Of a DNA stretch of 64,000 nt, positions 56,648 through 64,000 are shown one piece after another (position 1 is the stretch's first letter; every line of letters starts with the position of its first letter). The stretch comes from Mycobacterium sp. ITM-2016-00318. GTDB lineage: Bacteria; Actinomycetota; Actinomycetes; Mycobacteriales; Mycobacteriaceae. The translations under genes and the position numbers were made by a program. The DNA is taken from assembly GCF_002968285.2 (NCBI RefSeq), contig NZ_CP134400.1:4898001-4962000 (forward strand), written 5' to 3'. The notes under the pieces were generated by a model. That model did no database searches and was not told the origin of the DNA. It worked only from the letters and a program-made list of their open reading frames with translations.

Positions 56648-56847
56648 ACGTTGGTGTTGAGCGCCCGGTTGATGATGTTCGTCAGCGCGGTGACGATCGA
56701 GTCGCCGGTGACGACCGTGTATAGGATCGCGCCGAACGCCGCGGCCGCGATCGTGCCGATGGCGTACTCCACCGTCGACATGCCGCTGTCGTCGACCAGC
56801 AGGAGCATCATTCGCGCCTTGGTTCGGCGAATCATCCTCTGCATCAT
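56644..56847 (-). CDS. Flp-like major pilin, DUF4244 (Rv3656c-like)
   Basis: This 67-residue prepilin has a basic leader, the processing site DDSG/MSTVEYAIG (Gly22, Glu27 at +5) and a single long hydrophobic helix ending in INRALNTNV. It matches the actinobacterial Flp pilin-like DUF4244 family. It is the first small gene after TadC in the Tad order. Confidence 0.88.
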   Translation of the reverse strand: MMQRMIRRTKARMMLLLVDDSGMSTVEYAIGTIAAAAFGAILYTVVTGDSIVTALTNIINRALNTNV

Positions 56848-56889
56848 GCTTTTCCCTCTCCGTTGGTTTACTGGACAGTCCGCGAAACG

Positions 56890-57459
56890 TCATGCCAGCC
56901 CCGACCCAAGCACGTCGCCTGCCAGGCCGGCGACGATCGGCACGATGCCGAGGCACACGAAGGCAGGCAGGTAGCACAGGCCGAGCGGGCCCGCTATCAG
57001 GACCGAAGCCCGTTGGGCCCTCGCATCGGCAGCGGAAGCAGCAGCGTGGCGGGATTGGTCGGCCAGCTCGGAAACACCCTGGGCTAGCGCGGCTCCCGAT
57101 GTCGCCGAGCGGCGCGCGAGCCGAAGAAGAGCTTCGCCGTGGTCGTCGAGCGGCAGGTCCGGATTCGACCATGCCGCAGACGCATCCGCACCGAGCGCCA
57201 ACATGTCGGCGGCTCGGCGGAGCACCGCGCCGAGCCGGATCGGTGCCGACGGCGCGGCTGCACCAGCCGCTGATGACACCGCCATACCCGATGTGAGGCA
57301 GGCAGCGAACACGTCGAGGGTGGATGCGACAGCGAGCGCATCCGAGTCGCTCGACGGCGCGATACGCGTTGAGGCGCTGTCGACTGCGGCGCGTCGGCGA
57401 ACGCGCGACGGCGCACCGGCAACCAGCAGTGCGGCCGCGAGCAGACAAGAGGGAATCAT
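56890..57459 (-). CDS. TadC-like type II secretion F-domain protein
   Basis: The 189-residue inner-membrane protein has an N-terminal helix, the T2SSF-like helical core (DVFAACLTSGMAV; RRAADMLALGADASAAW) and two C-terminal helices (SVLIAGPLGLCYLPAFVCLGIVPIVAGL). It is shorter than a full TadC, as in M. tuberculosis Rv3657c. It overlaps tadB by four bases. Confidence 0.85.
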   Translation of the reverse strand: MIPSCLLAAALLVAGAPSRVRRRAAVDSASTRIAPSSDSDALAVASTLDVFAACLTSGMAVSSAAGAAAPSAPIRLGAVLRRAADMLALGADASAAWSNPDLPLDDHGEALLRLARRSATSGAALAQGVSELADQSRHAAASAADARAQRASVLIAGPLGLCYLPAFVCLGIVPIVAGLAGDVLGSGLA

Positions 57460-58223
57460 GCCTGCGCCCTACCTGTGATGGCATCCGACCACAGCAGTCC
57501 GCAGCAGGCGAGGATGACACCGGCGACGAGTAGCCAACCGCCGACACCGCCCGAGAGCAGGAATCGCACCGGGTCGGCTCCGATGAGTTGGCCGAGGCCG
57601 ATGCCGAGCACGGGCAGTCCCGCCAAAACCGCAGCCGTGGTACGGGCGCCCGCCATCCCGGCATCGACGCGTGCCGAGAACCGCTCCCGCTCGACGATGT
57701 CGCGGTGCGCGGCGCGCATCAACGTGGCGATCGCCAAACCGTGAGCCTGCGCCAGTAGCCAGAACAACGCCAGCCGCTCCCAATGCCCGGGCAGTCGCGA
57801 CGACGCCGCGAAGCTCCGCAGCCCCGCCGCGACGTCTGCGCCAAGCCGGGCCCGTGCCGCCACGGCACTCAAGCTGCTCGCGACGGCGCCGTCGACCTCT
57901 GCGGCGGCGACCTCGAACGCGGACACGGGATGTGCGCCGATGCGCAATTCGCTCACCAGTACCTCGAGCGCACTCTGCAGCGCAGCAGCTTCCACGGCGC
58001 GCACGCGCCGGATTGCCATGCGTCGCCTGCGCACCAACACGGTGCCGACGACCACGGCGGCTGCCACCGCAACCGACATGGGCAGCACCACCGCCACCGC
58101 GGCGCCGAGAGCAACCGCTGCCGCCATCATCGGCAACCGACGCCGACGGAGTAGTGGCAGCAGCCGATGCCGCGACGGTACGACGACGACCGCCAATGCC
58201 AGCACAAGGGCCGCGACGGTCAC
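57456..58223 (-). CDS. TadB-like type II secretion F-domain protein
   Basis: This 255-residue inner-membrane protein has helices near 1-15, 30-60, 195-215 and 225-245, enclosing the cytosolic F domain (ALQSALEVLVSELRIGAHPVSAFEVAAAEV). It pairs with TadC to form the pilus platform that turns TadA ATPase work into pilin export. GTGA overlaps on both sides tie it to tadA and tadC. Confidence 0.87.
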   Translation of the reverse strand: MTVAALVLALAVVVVPSRHRLLPLLRRRRLPMMAAAVALGAAVAVVLPMSVAVAAAVVVGTVLVRRRRMAIRRVRAVEAAALQSALEVLVSELRIGAHPVSAFEVAAAEVDGAVASSLSAVAARARLGADVAAGLRSFAASSRLPGHWERLALFWLLAQAHGLAIATLMRAAHRDIVERERFSARVDAGMAGARTTAAVLAGLPVLGIGLGQLIGADPVRFLLSGGVGGWLLVAGVILACCGLLWSDAITGRAQA

Positions 58224-59386
58224 GCGGCAACCCGCCTCTGCAGCATCGTCTCCAGTTGATCAGTGCCGCTGCCGAATCCGCGGTCAGCGTGCCAGGCCGT
58301 CGCAACTCTTACCAAACCGCCGTCATCGCGAAGAAGCACCGCGATCTCGTCGAGCCTTCGCTTGCCATCGCAGTCCCGACCGACGTGCAACAGCACCTGA
58401 ACCGCGGCCGCGAGCTGGCTGTGCAACGCGAAGCGGTCGAGGCCGCCCAGGGCAGCAAGTGCTTCGAGGCGAGCGGGTACTTCAGCGGGATTATTGGCGT
58501 GCACCGTTCCCGCCCCGCCGTCATGACCGGTATTGAGGGCGGCCAGCAGGTCGACGACCTCCGCGCCGCGCACCTCGCCGACGACGATGCGATCGGGTCG
58601 CATCCGCAACGCCTGCCGCACCAGGTCGCGCACGGTGATCTCGCCTACCCCTTCGACATTCGCGCACCGTGCAACGAGCTTCACCACGTGTGGGTGTCGC
58701 GGCTGCAGCTCAGCGGCGTCTTCGACGCAGATGATGCGCTCACTCGGCGCGACCGCACCGAGGGCGGCGGACAGCAGCGTCGTCTTGCCCGCCCCGGTAC
58801 CGCCGGAGACCAGGAGCGCCAGCCGCGCGGCGATGATCCTGTCGAGCAGCACCGCGGCCTGCGCCGCGATCGCCCCCACCCGGGTGAGCGTCGCAAGGTC
58901 CTGCGTCGCGGGCCGCAGCACTCGCAACGACAGACACGTGCCCGCCGATGCGATCGGCGCGAGCACCGCGTGAAGTCGAACAGTGAACTGGTCGGCGGTC
59001 ACGCCGACCAACTGGCCGTCGACCCACGGTTGCGCCTCGTCGAGTCGGCGTCCCACGCTCAATGCGAGCCGCTGCGCCAGCCGCCGCACCGCACTCTCAT
59101 CGGCAAACCGGATAGAGCTGCGCCGCAACCCCTTTCCGTCGTCGACCCAAACGGCGTCAGGCGCCGTGACCAAGACATCCGTCGTGCCTTCGGCACGAAG
59201 CAGCGGCTCGAGGACTCCGACGCCGGTCAGCTCCGTCTGCAGCGTCCGCAGATTGCTCAGCACCTCCGTGTCACCGAGCACCCCTCCCGATTCGGCGCGA
59301 ATCGCCGCGGCGACCACGTTCGGGCGTAGCGGAGCCGACTCGGACGCAAGCCGCTCACGGACCCGGTCGATCAACGACTCACTCAT
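58220..59386 (-). CDS. TadA-like type II/IV secretion ATPase
   Basis: The 388-residue ATPase has Walker A SGGTGAGKTTLL, Asp box IICVEDAAELQPRHPHVV, Walker B-like RPDRIVVGEVRGAEVVDLL and a His box HDGGAGTVHANNP. These mark the VirB11/CpaF secretion ATPases. The N-terminal domain (residues 1-150) is the usual TadA cap. It drives pilus assembly in the cytosol. ATG at 59386 overlaps the upstream gene by four bases. Confidence 0.93.
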   Translation of the reverse strand: MSESLIDRVRERLASESAPLRPNVVAAAIRAESGGVLGDTEVLSNLRTLQTELTGVGVLEPLLRAEGTTDVLVTAPDAVWVDDGKGLRRSSIRFADESAVRRLAQRLALSVGRRLDEAQPWVDGQLVGVTADQFTVRLHAVLAPIASAGTCLSLRVLRPATQDLATLTRVGAIAAQAAVLLDRIIAARLALLVSGGTGAGKTTLLSAALGAVAPSERIICVEDAAELQPRHPHVVKLVARCANVEGVGEITVRDLVRQALRMRPDRIVVGEVRGAEVVDLLAALNTGHDGGAGTVHANNPAEVPARLEALAALGGLDRFALHSQLAAAVQVLLHVGRDCDGKRRLDEIAVLLRDDGGLVRVATAWHADRGFGSGTDQLETMLQRRVAA

Positions 59387-60447
59387 GCCACCTCCGCCGA
59401 CGGATGCTGCGCCAACACCGAAAGCACCTGTCGTGCCGCGGTGGCGAGCGGCGACCGCCTGCCCATCCGCAGGCCGCCCCGTTCCAGCATCGACGCGAGA
59501 TTGGGCTGCGCCCGCATGGCGGCCAGCAGCGGCAACCCGACAATGCGCGCCACATCAACCGAGCGCAGACCCGCAGGCGACGGCCCACGAACCACGAGCC
59601 CGACATTCGGGTTGATCGCGCCGAGCGCCGATGCGACCGCCGTCGCCGAAGCGCAGCTGCCGACATCCGCCGTCGCGACGAGTACCACCAGATCCGCTGC
59701 GTCCGCGACGATCTCGACCGATCTGCTGATCTGTCGGGGTAGATCGCAGATCACGGTGGCGCCACCCCGCCGGCCCGCATCGATGACCGCCGCCAGCGGC
59801 CCCTGCTCGACGTCGTTGCCCGAACGGACACCCGACAAGACGCTCAGCCCGTCGAGCCTGGGCAATGCCTGACGCAACGCCGCGAAGTCCAACCGGCCGT
59901 GCTCCAGCGCCAGATCGGGCCACCGCAGTCCCGGCTTGTCCTCACTGCCGACGACGAGGTCGATCCCCCCGCTCCATGGATCGGCGTCAATCAGGAGGGC
60001 TTGGCGTGCCGACTGCGCGAGTGCGGTGGCGAACAGCGAGGCCCCCGCACCGCCACGACTTCCCATCACGGCGACGACCGCACCTCTGCGCTCGGCATCG
60101 CGGCCCGACTCGGCGGCTTCTGACAGCGCGGCGACGAGCCGGCCCTCGTCGGCGGGCATCGTCATCACGTCCCGGGCGCCCACGGCGATCGCCGTCTGCC
60201 ATCCGGTGGCGTTCGGCTCGCCGCTGCTGAGGATGAGGACGTGGCTGCGTCGAGGCAGCCCGGCGGAGGCACAACCGACCGCCGCCGCGACGTCGAGCAG
60301 TACTGCCGATGCGCCGCTCCAGGCTTGCCGGCCCGGCGGCTGCGCAACGTGAACGACCGCCACGCCTGCAGCTGCTGCGACGCGGTCCACTGCGTCGCGC
60401 ATCGCAGTTTCAGCGACCATCGCGAGCACACTGCTGCGTGCGTTCAT
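59383..60447 (-). CDS. ssd: CpaE/TadZ-like MinD-family ATPase (Ssd, Rv3660c-like)
   Basis: The 354-residue protein has a receiver-like N-terminal half (VLILSSGEPNATGWQTAIAVGARDVM) and a MinD-type ATPase half with the deviant Walker A AVMGSRGGAGAS (no signature Lys in the GKT position) and LLIDADPWSGGIDLV. In M. tuberculosis Ssd has been linked to septum regulation; the position here as first gene of the Tad operon suggests pilus placement. The ATG follows GGTGGG; a TTG seven codons upstream is not needed. Confidence 0.88.
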   Translation of the reverse strand: MNARSSVLAMVAETAMRDAVDRVAAAAGVAVVHVAQPPGRQAWSGASAVLLDVAAAVGCASAGLPRRSHVLILSSGEPNATGWQTAIAVGARDVMTMPADEGRLVAALSEAAESGRDAERRGAVVAVMGSRGGAGASLFATALAQSARQALLIDADPWSGGIDLVVGSEDKPGLRWPDLALEHGRLDFAALRQALPRLDGLSVLSGVRSGNDVEQGPLAAVIDAGRRGGATVICDLPRQISRSVEIVADAADLVVLVATADVGSCASATAVASALGAINPNVGLVVRGPSPAGLRSVDVARIVGLPLLAAMRAQPNLASMLERGGLRMGRRSPLATAARQVLSVLAQHPSAEVA

Positions 60448-60608
60448 CAGCCCACCGTGCTGCAGCAATCCGGCACGGGCCAGAGCCGTTTCGCGCTCTG
60501 TGGACTACGCCTCAACTGTGCATGGAACGTGTGGCAACTCGCACAGCGAAAATGCGATTCCGCAACCTAACGGGACTTCCCCACCTATCCGGCCAACGAA
60601 AGGGCTCC

Positions 60609-60706
60609 AGAAAAGGGACGACCCCCGCCAGGGGGGAGGAGGCGGAGGTCGTCGTGTATCAGCCCCGGGGGGTCGGGCTGATGCACACCCGGCATAAGCC
60701 GAGTAA
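60609..60706 (-). ncRNA. 6C small RNA (B11/ncRv13660c-like)
   Basis: On the minus strand two hairpins each carry a run of six C in the loop: GCATCAGCCC..CCCCCC..GGGCTGAT and ACGACC...CCCCCC...GGTCGT, the latter followed by CCTTTTCT as a terminator. This is the definition of the actinobacterial 6C RNA. A TATAGT -10 box lies at 60712-60717. In M. tuberculosis B11 sits in the same gap, between Rv3660c and Rv3661. Ends are approximate. Confidence 0.85.
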
Positions 60707-60865
60707 TCCTCACTATACACACGGAAAGCCCAAGAGGCGCAAGTACTGCTTGCCATAGGAAGCACCCGGCATCGCCGCAGAGGGCGGCCATCGGCACCTG
60801 TCGTGAACTGCCATTTTGAATGCTTGGCCGGTGCCCCGCCGTGGCCGCGCCCTATGCTGGGCGTC

Positions 60866-61723
60866 GTGACCGCAACCGACTCGGCGGCCGCGGAGGGTGA
60901 CGCACCGCAGACGACGCCGGAAACCGGGCAGCCCGTTCGCACGGCGGCCTTCTTCGACCTCGACAAGACGGTGATCGCGAAGTCCAGCACGCTGGCTTTC
61001 AGCAAACCCTTCTTCGACCAAGGGCTAATTAATAGACGGGCAGTACTCAAGTCGACTTACGCACAGTTCCTGTTCCTCATGTCGGGCGCTGACCACGACC
61101 AGATGGACCGTATGCGCAACTACGTAACCAATATGTGCGCCGGGTGGGACGTCGAACAGATCAAGTCGATCGTCGGCGAAACACTGCATGACATCGTCGA
61201 CCCGTTGATCTTCGCCGAGGCGGCCAATCTCATCGCCGACCACAAGCTGTGCGGACGCGACGTGGTCGTCGTCTCGGCCTCGGGCGAGGAAGTCGTCGGT
61301 CCGATTGCCAGCGCCCTTGGCGCCACCCACGCGATGGCCACGCGAATGGTCGTCGTGGACGGGAAATACACCGGCGAGGTGGCGTACTACTGCTTCGGCG
61401 AGGGCAAGGCCGAGGCCATCCGCGAACTGGCCGCACGCGAGGGATATGCGCTCGAGCACTGTTACGCCTACTCGGATTCGGTCACCGATCTGCCGATGCT
61501 CGAAGCGGTCGGCCATCCGACTGTGGTGAACCCCGACCGAGGGCTGCGCAAAGAGGCGGTCGCGCGCGACTGGCCGGTTCTGACGTTCTCGCGGCCGGTC
61601 CCGCTGCGCGACCGCCTTCCCACTCCCTCCGGCGCTGCTGTCGCCACCACGGCGGCAGTCGGCCTCACCGCCTTGTTGGCCGGTGCACTGACGTACTCGC
61701 TGCTGCGTCGATTCGCCATCTGA
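60866..61723 (+). CDS. HAD-superfamily phosphatase, SerB-like (Rv3661-like)
   Basis: This 285-residue protein has the HAD nucleophile motif AAFFDLDKTVI, motif II VVVSASGEE, and motif IV YSDSVTDLPML. A C-terminal helix (AVGLTALLAGALTYSLL) anchors it in the membrane. It fits the HAD-IB hydrolase group named after SerB, with no proven substrate. GTG at 60866 lies seven bases after a TATGCT box and matches the M. tuberculosis N-terminus; the frame upstream is not supported. Confidence 0.87.
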   Translation: MTATDSAAAEGDAPQTTPETGQPVRTAAFFDLDKTVIAKSSTLAFSKPFFDQGLINRRAVLKSTYAQFLFLMSGADHDQMDRMRNYVTNMCAGWDVEQIKSIVGETLHDIVDPLIFAEAANLIADHKLCGRDVVVVSASGEEVVGPIASALGATHAMATRMVVVDGKYTGEVAYYCFGEGKAEAIRELAAREGYALEHCYAYSDSVTDLPMLEAVGHPTVVNPDRGLRKEAVARDWPVLTFSRPVPLRDRLPTPSGAAVATTAAVGLTALLAGALTYSLLRRFAI

Positions 61724-61788
61724 CGTCCGACCGTACGTAGTAGCTGACGCGCCGACGGTAACGATCGAATTTCACGCACGATTCGCTC

Positions 61789-61817
61789 TTGCTGTGATCG
61801 GGGTCACGGAGTACAAA
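61789..61817 (+). promoter_or_regulatory. Promoter of the Ms1-like RNA with overlapping CRP-type site
   Basis: TTGCTG (61789) and TACAAA (61812) are spaced by 17 bases, a good housekeeping promoter. Within it, TGTGATCGGGGTCACG (61793-61808) fits the mycobacterial CRP pattern GTGAN6TCAC. A CRP dimer here would block RNA polymerase, so repression by CRP is predicted. Confidence 0.65.
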
Positions 61818-61823
61818 GGAACC

Positions 61824-62085
61824 AAGGAAGCCTGGCAAGGCCAAGCGCGAGCCGGAAGAGAAGGCTCGAGCTCCCGCGACAGGCTACCCAGCACGGATCC
61901 CGGCACCCACGCGGAGCTAAAGCCGCGAAATAGGCAAAAGTGTTGCGGGCCTGCGTAATTGTGAAGAGCGGACGACCACGACGGCCTCTTGGGTGGGGCT
62001 GCAGCCGTAGCGCATCGCAGGGACGCCGAGGCCACCCACGCACACCCGACCAGCACGCTTGGTAACCGGAATCCGTGCTAGCGGG
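61824..62085 (+). ncRNA. Ms1 (MTS2823-like) RNA, RNA polymerase core-binding
   Basis: The 415-base gap between the HAD gene and the Fic-like gene lacks a real protein frame, begins with a strong promoter and ends with an AGCACG/CGTGCT hairpin at 62052-62079. It occupies the Rv3661-Rv3662c gap where M. tuberculosis encodes MTS2823, the counterpart of M. smegmatis Ms1, which binds core RNA polymerase in stationary phase. Identification is by position and promoter; the sequence was not aligned, and the 3' end may be further right. Confidence 0.7.
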
Positions 62086-62138
62086 CGGCGAGCCGAACCA
62101 GTTTCGGAGCGTCGCCCGCTTTCACTTTGCTGGAGGCA

Positions 62139-62882
62139 CTACTTCGAGGCACCTTCTGCGATCGAGAGCGCCTCCCTCGCACCCGCTCGCAGCGCCTCGC
62201 TGCTGAGCACCAACCACGCAGCAAGTCCGTCGGGCGTGCCGGAGGCGAAGCCGCGCGCGCCCGCGTGGTAGTCACCCGAACGTCGCATCCAGGCGACCTC
62301 GGGGACCCCGAGCCCGTGCGGGTCCAGCCCGCTGGCGATCGTCACCAGCCGCGACACCCCGCGAGCGACGATTCCGTCGGCGGTGCCGAAGGGAGCCAAC
62401 GTCAAGAGCTCCCCGTGTGCGACGGCGGCCAGCACCGTGGCGGGCACTGCGGATTTGCCGGTGACGAGCTCGATCAGGAGTTCCAGCCGCGGAACGACGT
62501 CGGCGTCAACGCGCGGCCGTCCGAGTCGCTCGTCGTCGACGAGATCTGCGGCGGCCAGGGCGTGCATTCGCGCCAGTGCCTGGCTCGGCGCCTTCTGCCA
62601 GACGCTGACAAGAGACGTCGCGCCGCCCTCGAGTGCCTCCGACACTCGAAGTGCCCCTGCGAGCAGCGGGTCGGGTTTCCCGGTTTCGGATTGATGCAAG
62701 GAGCCGCCCTCGAGCACGGCGGACGCCCTGGCGGCCCGCAACGCGGCTTCCGCAGCGGTGGCGGGCCACCCCCGGAGGTTGGTGCGGTGGCGGTGGGCCT
62801 TGCCGAGCGCCTCGCGGGCCTCCTCTCCGGCGGCCGCGACACCGGGCAGCTCGGCCAGCGGGGCCAATGGGTGCGATGTCAT
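62139..62882 (-). CDS. Degenerate Fic-like protein (Rv3662c-like)
   Basis: This 247-residue protein has SAVLEGG (S54-x3-E58-G59), like the (S/T)xxxE(G/N) inhibitory motif of Fic proteins, and HGELLTLAPFGTADGIVARGVSR (shown in two parts: HGELLTLAPFG, then TADGIVARGVSR), where the Fic core HPFxDGNGRxxR would be. The catalytic His is absent. The rest is Ala-rich and helical. AMP transfer is unlikely; a binding role may remain. ATG at 62882 is chosen; the open frame upstream overlaps acs on the other strand. Confidence 0.6.
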   Translation of the reverse strand: MTSHPLAPLAELPGVAAAGEEAREALGKAHRHRTNLRGWPATAAEAALRAARASAVLEGGSLHQSETGKPDPLLAGALRVSEALEGGATSLVSVWQKAPSQALARMHALAAADLVDDERLGRPRVDADVVPRLELLIELVTGKSAVPATVLAAVAHGELLTLAPFGTADGIVARGVSRLVTIASGLDPHGLGVPEVAWMRRSGDYHAGARGFASGTPDGLAAWLVLSSEALRAGAREALSIAEGASK

Positions 62883-62956
62883 TCGGGCAAGGCTACGGCG
62901 TGCGACCGGGTACTGAATTGGGATGCAACCCAACGCAACGTTGCTGCATCGCGCCA

Positions 62957-62972
62957 GGTGACTAGGCTCACA
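62957..62972. promoter_or_regulatory. CRP-type palindrome over the acs -10 box
   Basis: GGTGACTAGGCTCACA fits GTGAN6TCAC exactly. The likely -10 TAGGCT (62963-62968) lies inside it and ends seven bases before the acs ATG, so the acs mRNA would be leaderless and CRP binding would block its start. Confidence 0.6.
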
Positions 62973-62975
62973 ATC

Positions 62976-64000
62976 ATGTCGCAATCCCACGCCGAAGGGC
63001 CATCCACGTATCCCCCAGCCGACGACTTCGCCGCGCAGGCGAACGCGACCGCCGAGCTGTACAGCGAGGCCGAGAAGGATCGCCTGACGTTCTGGGCGAA
63101 GCAGGCCAACCGGCTGGCCTGGGACACCCCGTTCGACGAGGTCCTTGACTGGTCCGAGGCCCCGGTCGCGAAGTGGTTCGTCGGTGGCAAGCTCAACGTC
63201 GCCTACAACTGCGTCGACCGACATGTGGAGGCGGGCAACGGCGATCGGGTCGCGATCCGCTGGGAGGGCGAACCCAAGGACGACAGCAGGGAGATCACCT
63301 ACTCCGAGCTGCTCGCCGAGGTGTCGAAGGCGGCCAATGCGCTGACCGACCTCGGCCTGGTCGCAGGCGACCGGGTCGCGATCTACATGCCGATGCTGCC
63401 CGAGGCCATCGTGGCGATGCTGGCCTGCGCCCGCCTCGGTGTGCTGCACTCGGTGGTGTTCGCCGGGTTCTCGTCGTCGGCGCTCGCGGCCCGCATCGAG
63501 GACGCCGAAGCCAAACTCGTCATCACCGCCGACGGCCAGTTCCGGCGGGGCAAGCCCGCCTCGCTGAAGGAATCAGTCGACGAGGCGGTTAACGGGCAGA
63601 AGTGTGTCGAGCATGTGCTTGTGGTGCGCCGCACCGGGATTGACACGCCGTGGACCGATGGCCGTGACCTGTGGTGGCACGACACCGTCGACAAGGCATC
63701 GCCCGAGCACACACCGGAGGCGTTCGACTCCGAGCACCCGTTGTTCCTGCTCTACACGTCGGGCACCACGGGCAAGCCCAAAGGCATCATGCACACCTCG
63801 GGTGGCTTCCTGACCCAGGCGTCCTACACGCACCACTATGTCTTCGACGTCAAACCCGAATCCGACGTCTACTGGTGCACAGCGGATATCGGCTGGGTCA
63901 CCGGCCACACGTACATCGTTTACGGACCCCTGTCCAACGGTGTCACCCAGGTCGTCTACGAGGGCACGCCGAACTCTCCCAACGAACACAGGCACTTCGA
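62976..64000 (+). CDS. acs: Acetyl-CoA synthetase, N-terminal half (partial)
   Basis: The first 341 codons are present; the gene runs off the right edge. It shows the Acs N-terminal cap (LTFWAKQANRLAWDTPFDEVLDW), IRWEGEPKDDSREITY, the AMP-binding P-loop LLYTSGTTGKPKGI, and WCTADIGWVTGHTY, all typical of acetyl-CoA synthetase. The enzyme activates acetate; in mycobacteria it is switched off by lysine acetylation by a cAMP-responsive acetyltransferase and reactivated by a deacetylase. That C-terminal lysine is outside the window. Confidence 0.95.
   Translation, partial: MSQSHAEGPSTYPPADDFAAQANATAELYSEAEKDRLTFWAKQANRLAWDTPFDEVLDWSEAPVAKWFVGGKLNVAYNCVDRHVEAGNGDRVAIRWEGEPKDDSREITYSELLAEVSKAANALTDLGLVAGDRVAIYMPMLPEAIVAMLACARLGVLHSVVFAGFSSSALAARIEDAEAKLVITADGQFRRGKPASLKESVDEAVNGQKCVEHVLVVRRTGIDTPWTDGRDLWWHDTVDKASPEHTPEAFDSEHPLFLLYTSGTTGKPKGIMHTSGGFLTQASYTHHYVFDVKPESDVYWCTADIGWVTGHTYIVYGPLSNGVTQVVYEGTPNSPNEHRHF

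Noticed and set aside
60678..60758. Small basic plus-strand frame ending in KPKRRKYCLP, like a tiny ribosomal protein
   Set aside because: It is antisense to the 6C RNA and its promoter and does not match bL37 or bS22, the known tiny mycobacterial ribosomal proteins.

Overview
The window is high-GC chromosomal DNA from a mycobacterium, most likely a rapid-growing or environmental Mycolicibacterium-type species. Gene order follows the M. tuberculosis Rv3596c-Rv3667 backbone almost throughout: clpC1-lsr2-lysS, coaX-panD-panC, folK-folB-folP-folE-ftsH, ephA-lpqG, hpt-tilS-dacB-ppa, the polyprenyl-phosphate sugar genes, galE1, holB, an Rv3645-type cyclase, topA, cspA, a Tad pilus locus and acs. 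Family-level calls rest on recognised protein motifs plus this conserved order; no database search was run.

Layout. 1-1.3 kb: cobalt uptake genes cbtB-cbtA and a histidine phosphatase behind a cobalamin riboswitch. 1.4-6.3 kb: clpC1, lsr2, lysS. 6.3-7.5 kb: an inserted DSD1-type PLP enzyme. 7.5-17.5 kb: one long minus-strand run for pantothenate/CoA, folate and FtsH. 17.7-26.2 kb: ephA, lpqG, a molybdopterin oxidoreductase, hpt, tilS, a zinc metalloprotease, dacB and ppa. 26.3-29.3 kb: small accessory genes, including one frameshifted gene and one dedA remnant with an internal deletion. 29.4-36.9 kb: a translationally coupled plus-strand operon with a Pls-type lysine-activating NRPS-like enzyme, an M1 peptidase, a flippase-like protein, a polyprenyl-phosphate glycosyltransferase and its DUF2304 partner. 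37.9-42.0 kb: an orphan type VII secretion-associated cluster (EspC-like candidate, EspK-like protein, a membrane protein and its decayed duplicate). 42-55 kb: a GT-C-like membrane protein, tRNA-Thr(CGU), holB, adenylate cyclase, topA, cspA, an MrfA-like helicase and a PAS/GAF-like protein. 56-60.5 kb: the Tad pilus locus. 60.6-64 kb: two small RNAs (6C and Ms1/MTS2823-like), a HAD phosphatase, a degenerate Fic-like protein and the start of acs.

Compared with M. tuberculosis, the espACD and esxVW/PPE65/PE32 block between ftsH and hpt is missing, and the dpp operon before acs is missing. The most interesting signals are: the Pls-type enzyme whose specificity residues match a lysine code; the orphan ESX-associated cluster with a decaying tandem duplicate; CRP-type palindromes lying on the Ms1 and acs promoters in the same window as an Rv3645-type cyclase; a large inverted repeat upstream of ephA; and enzyme folds with lost key residues (OHCU-like and Fic-like). 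I saw no CRISPR array, insertion sequence or prophage.
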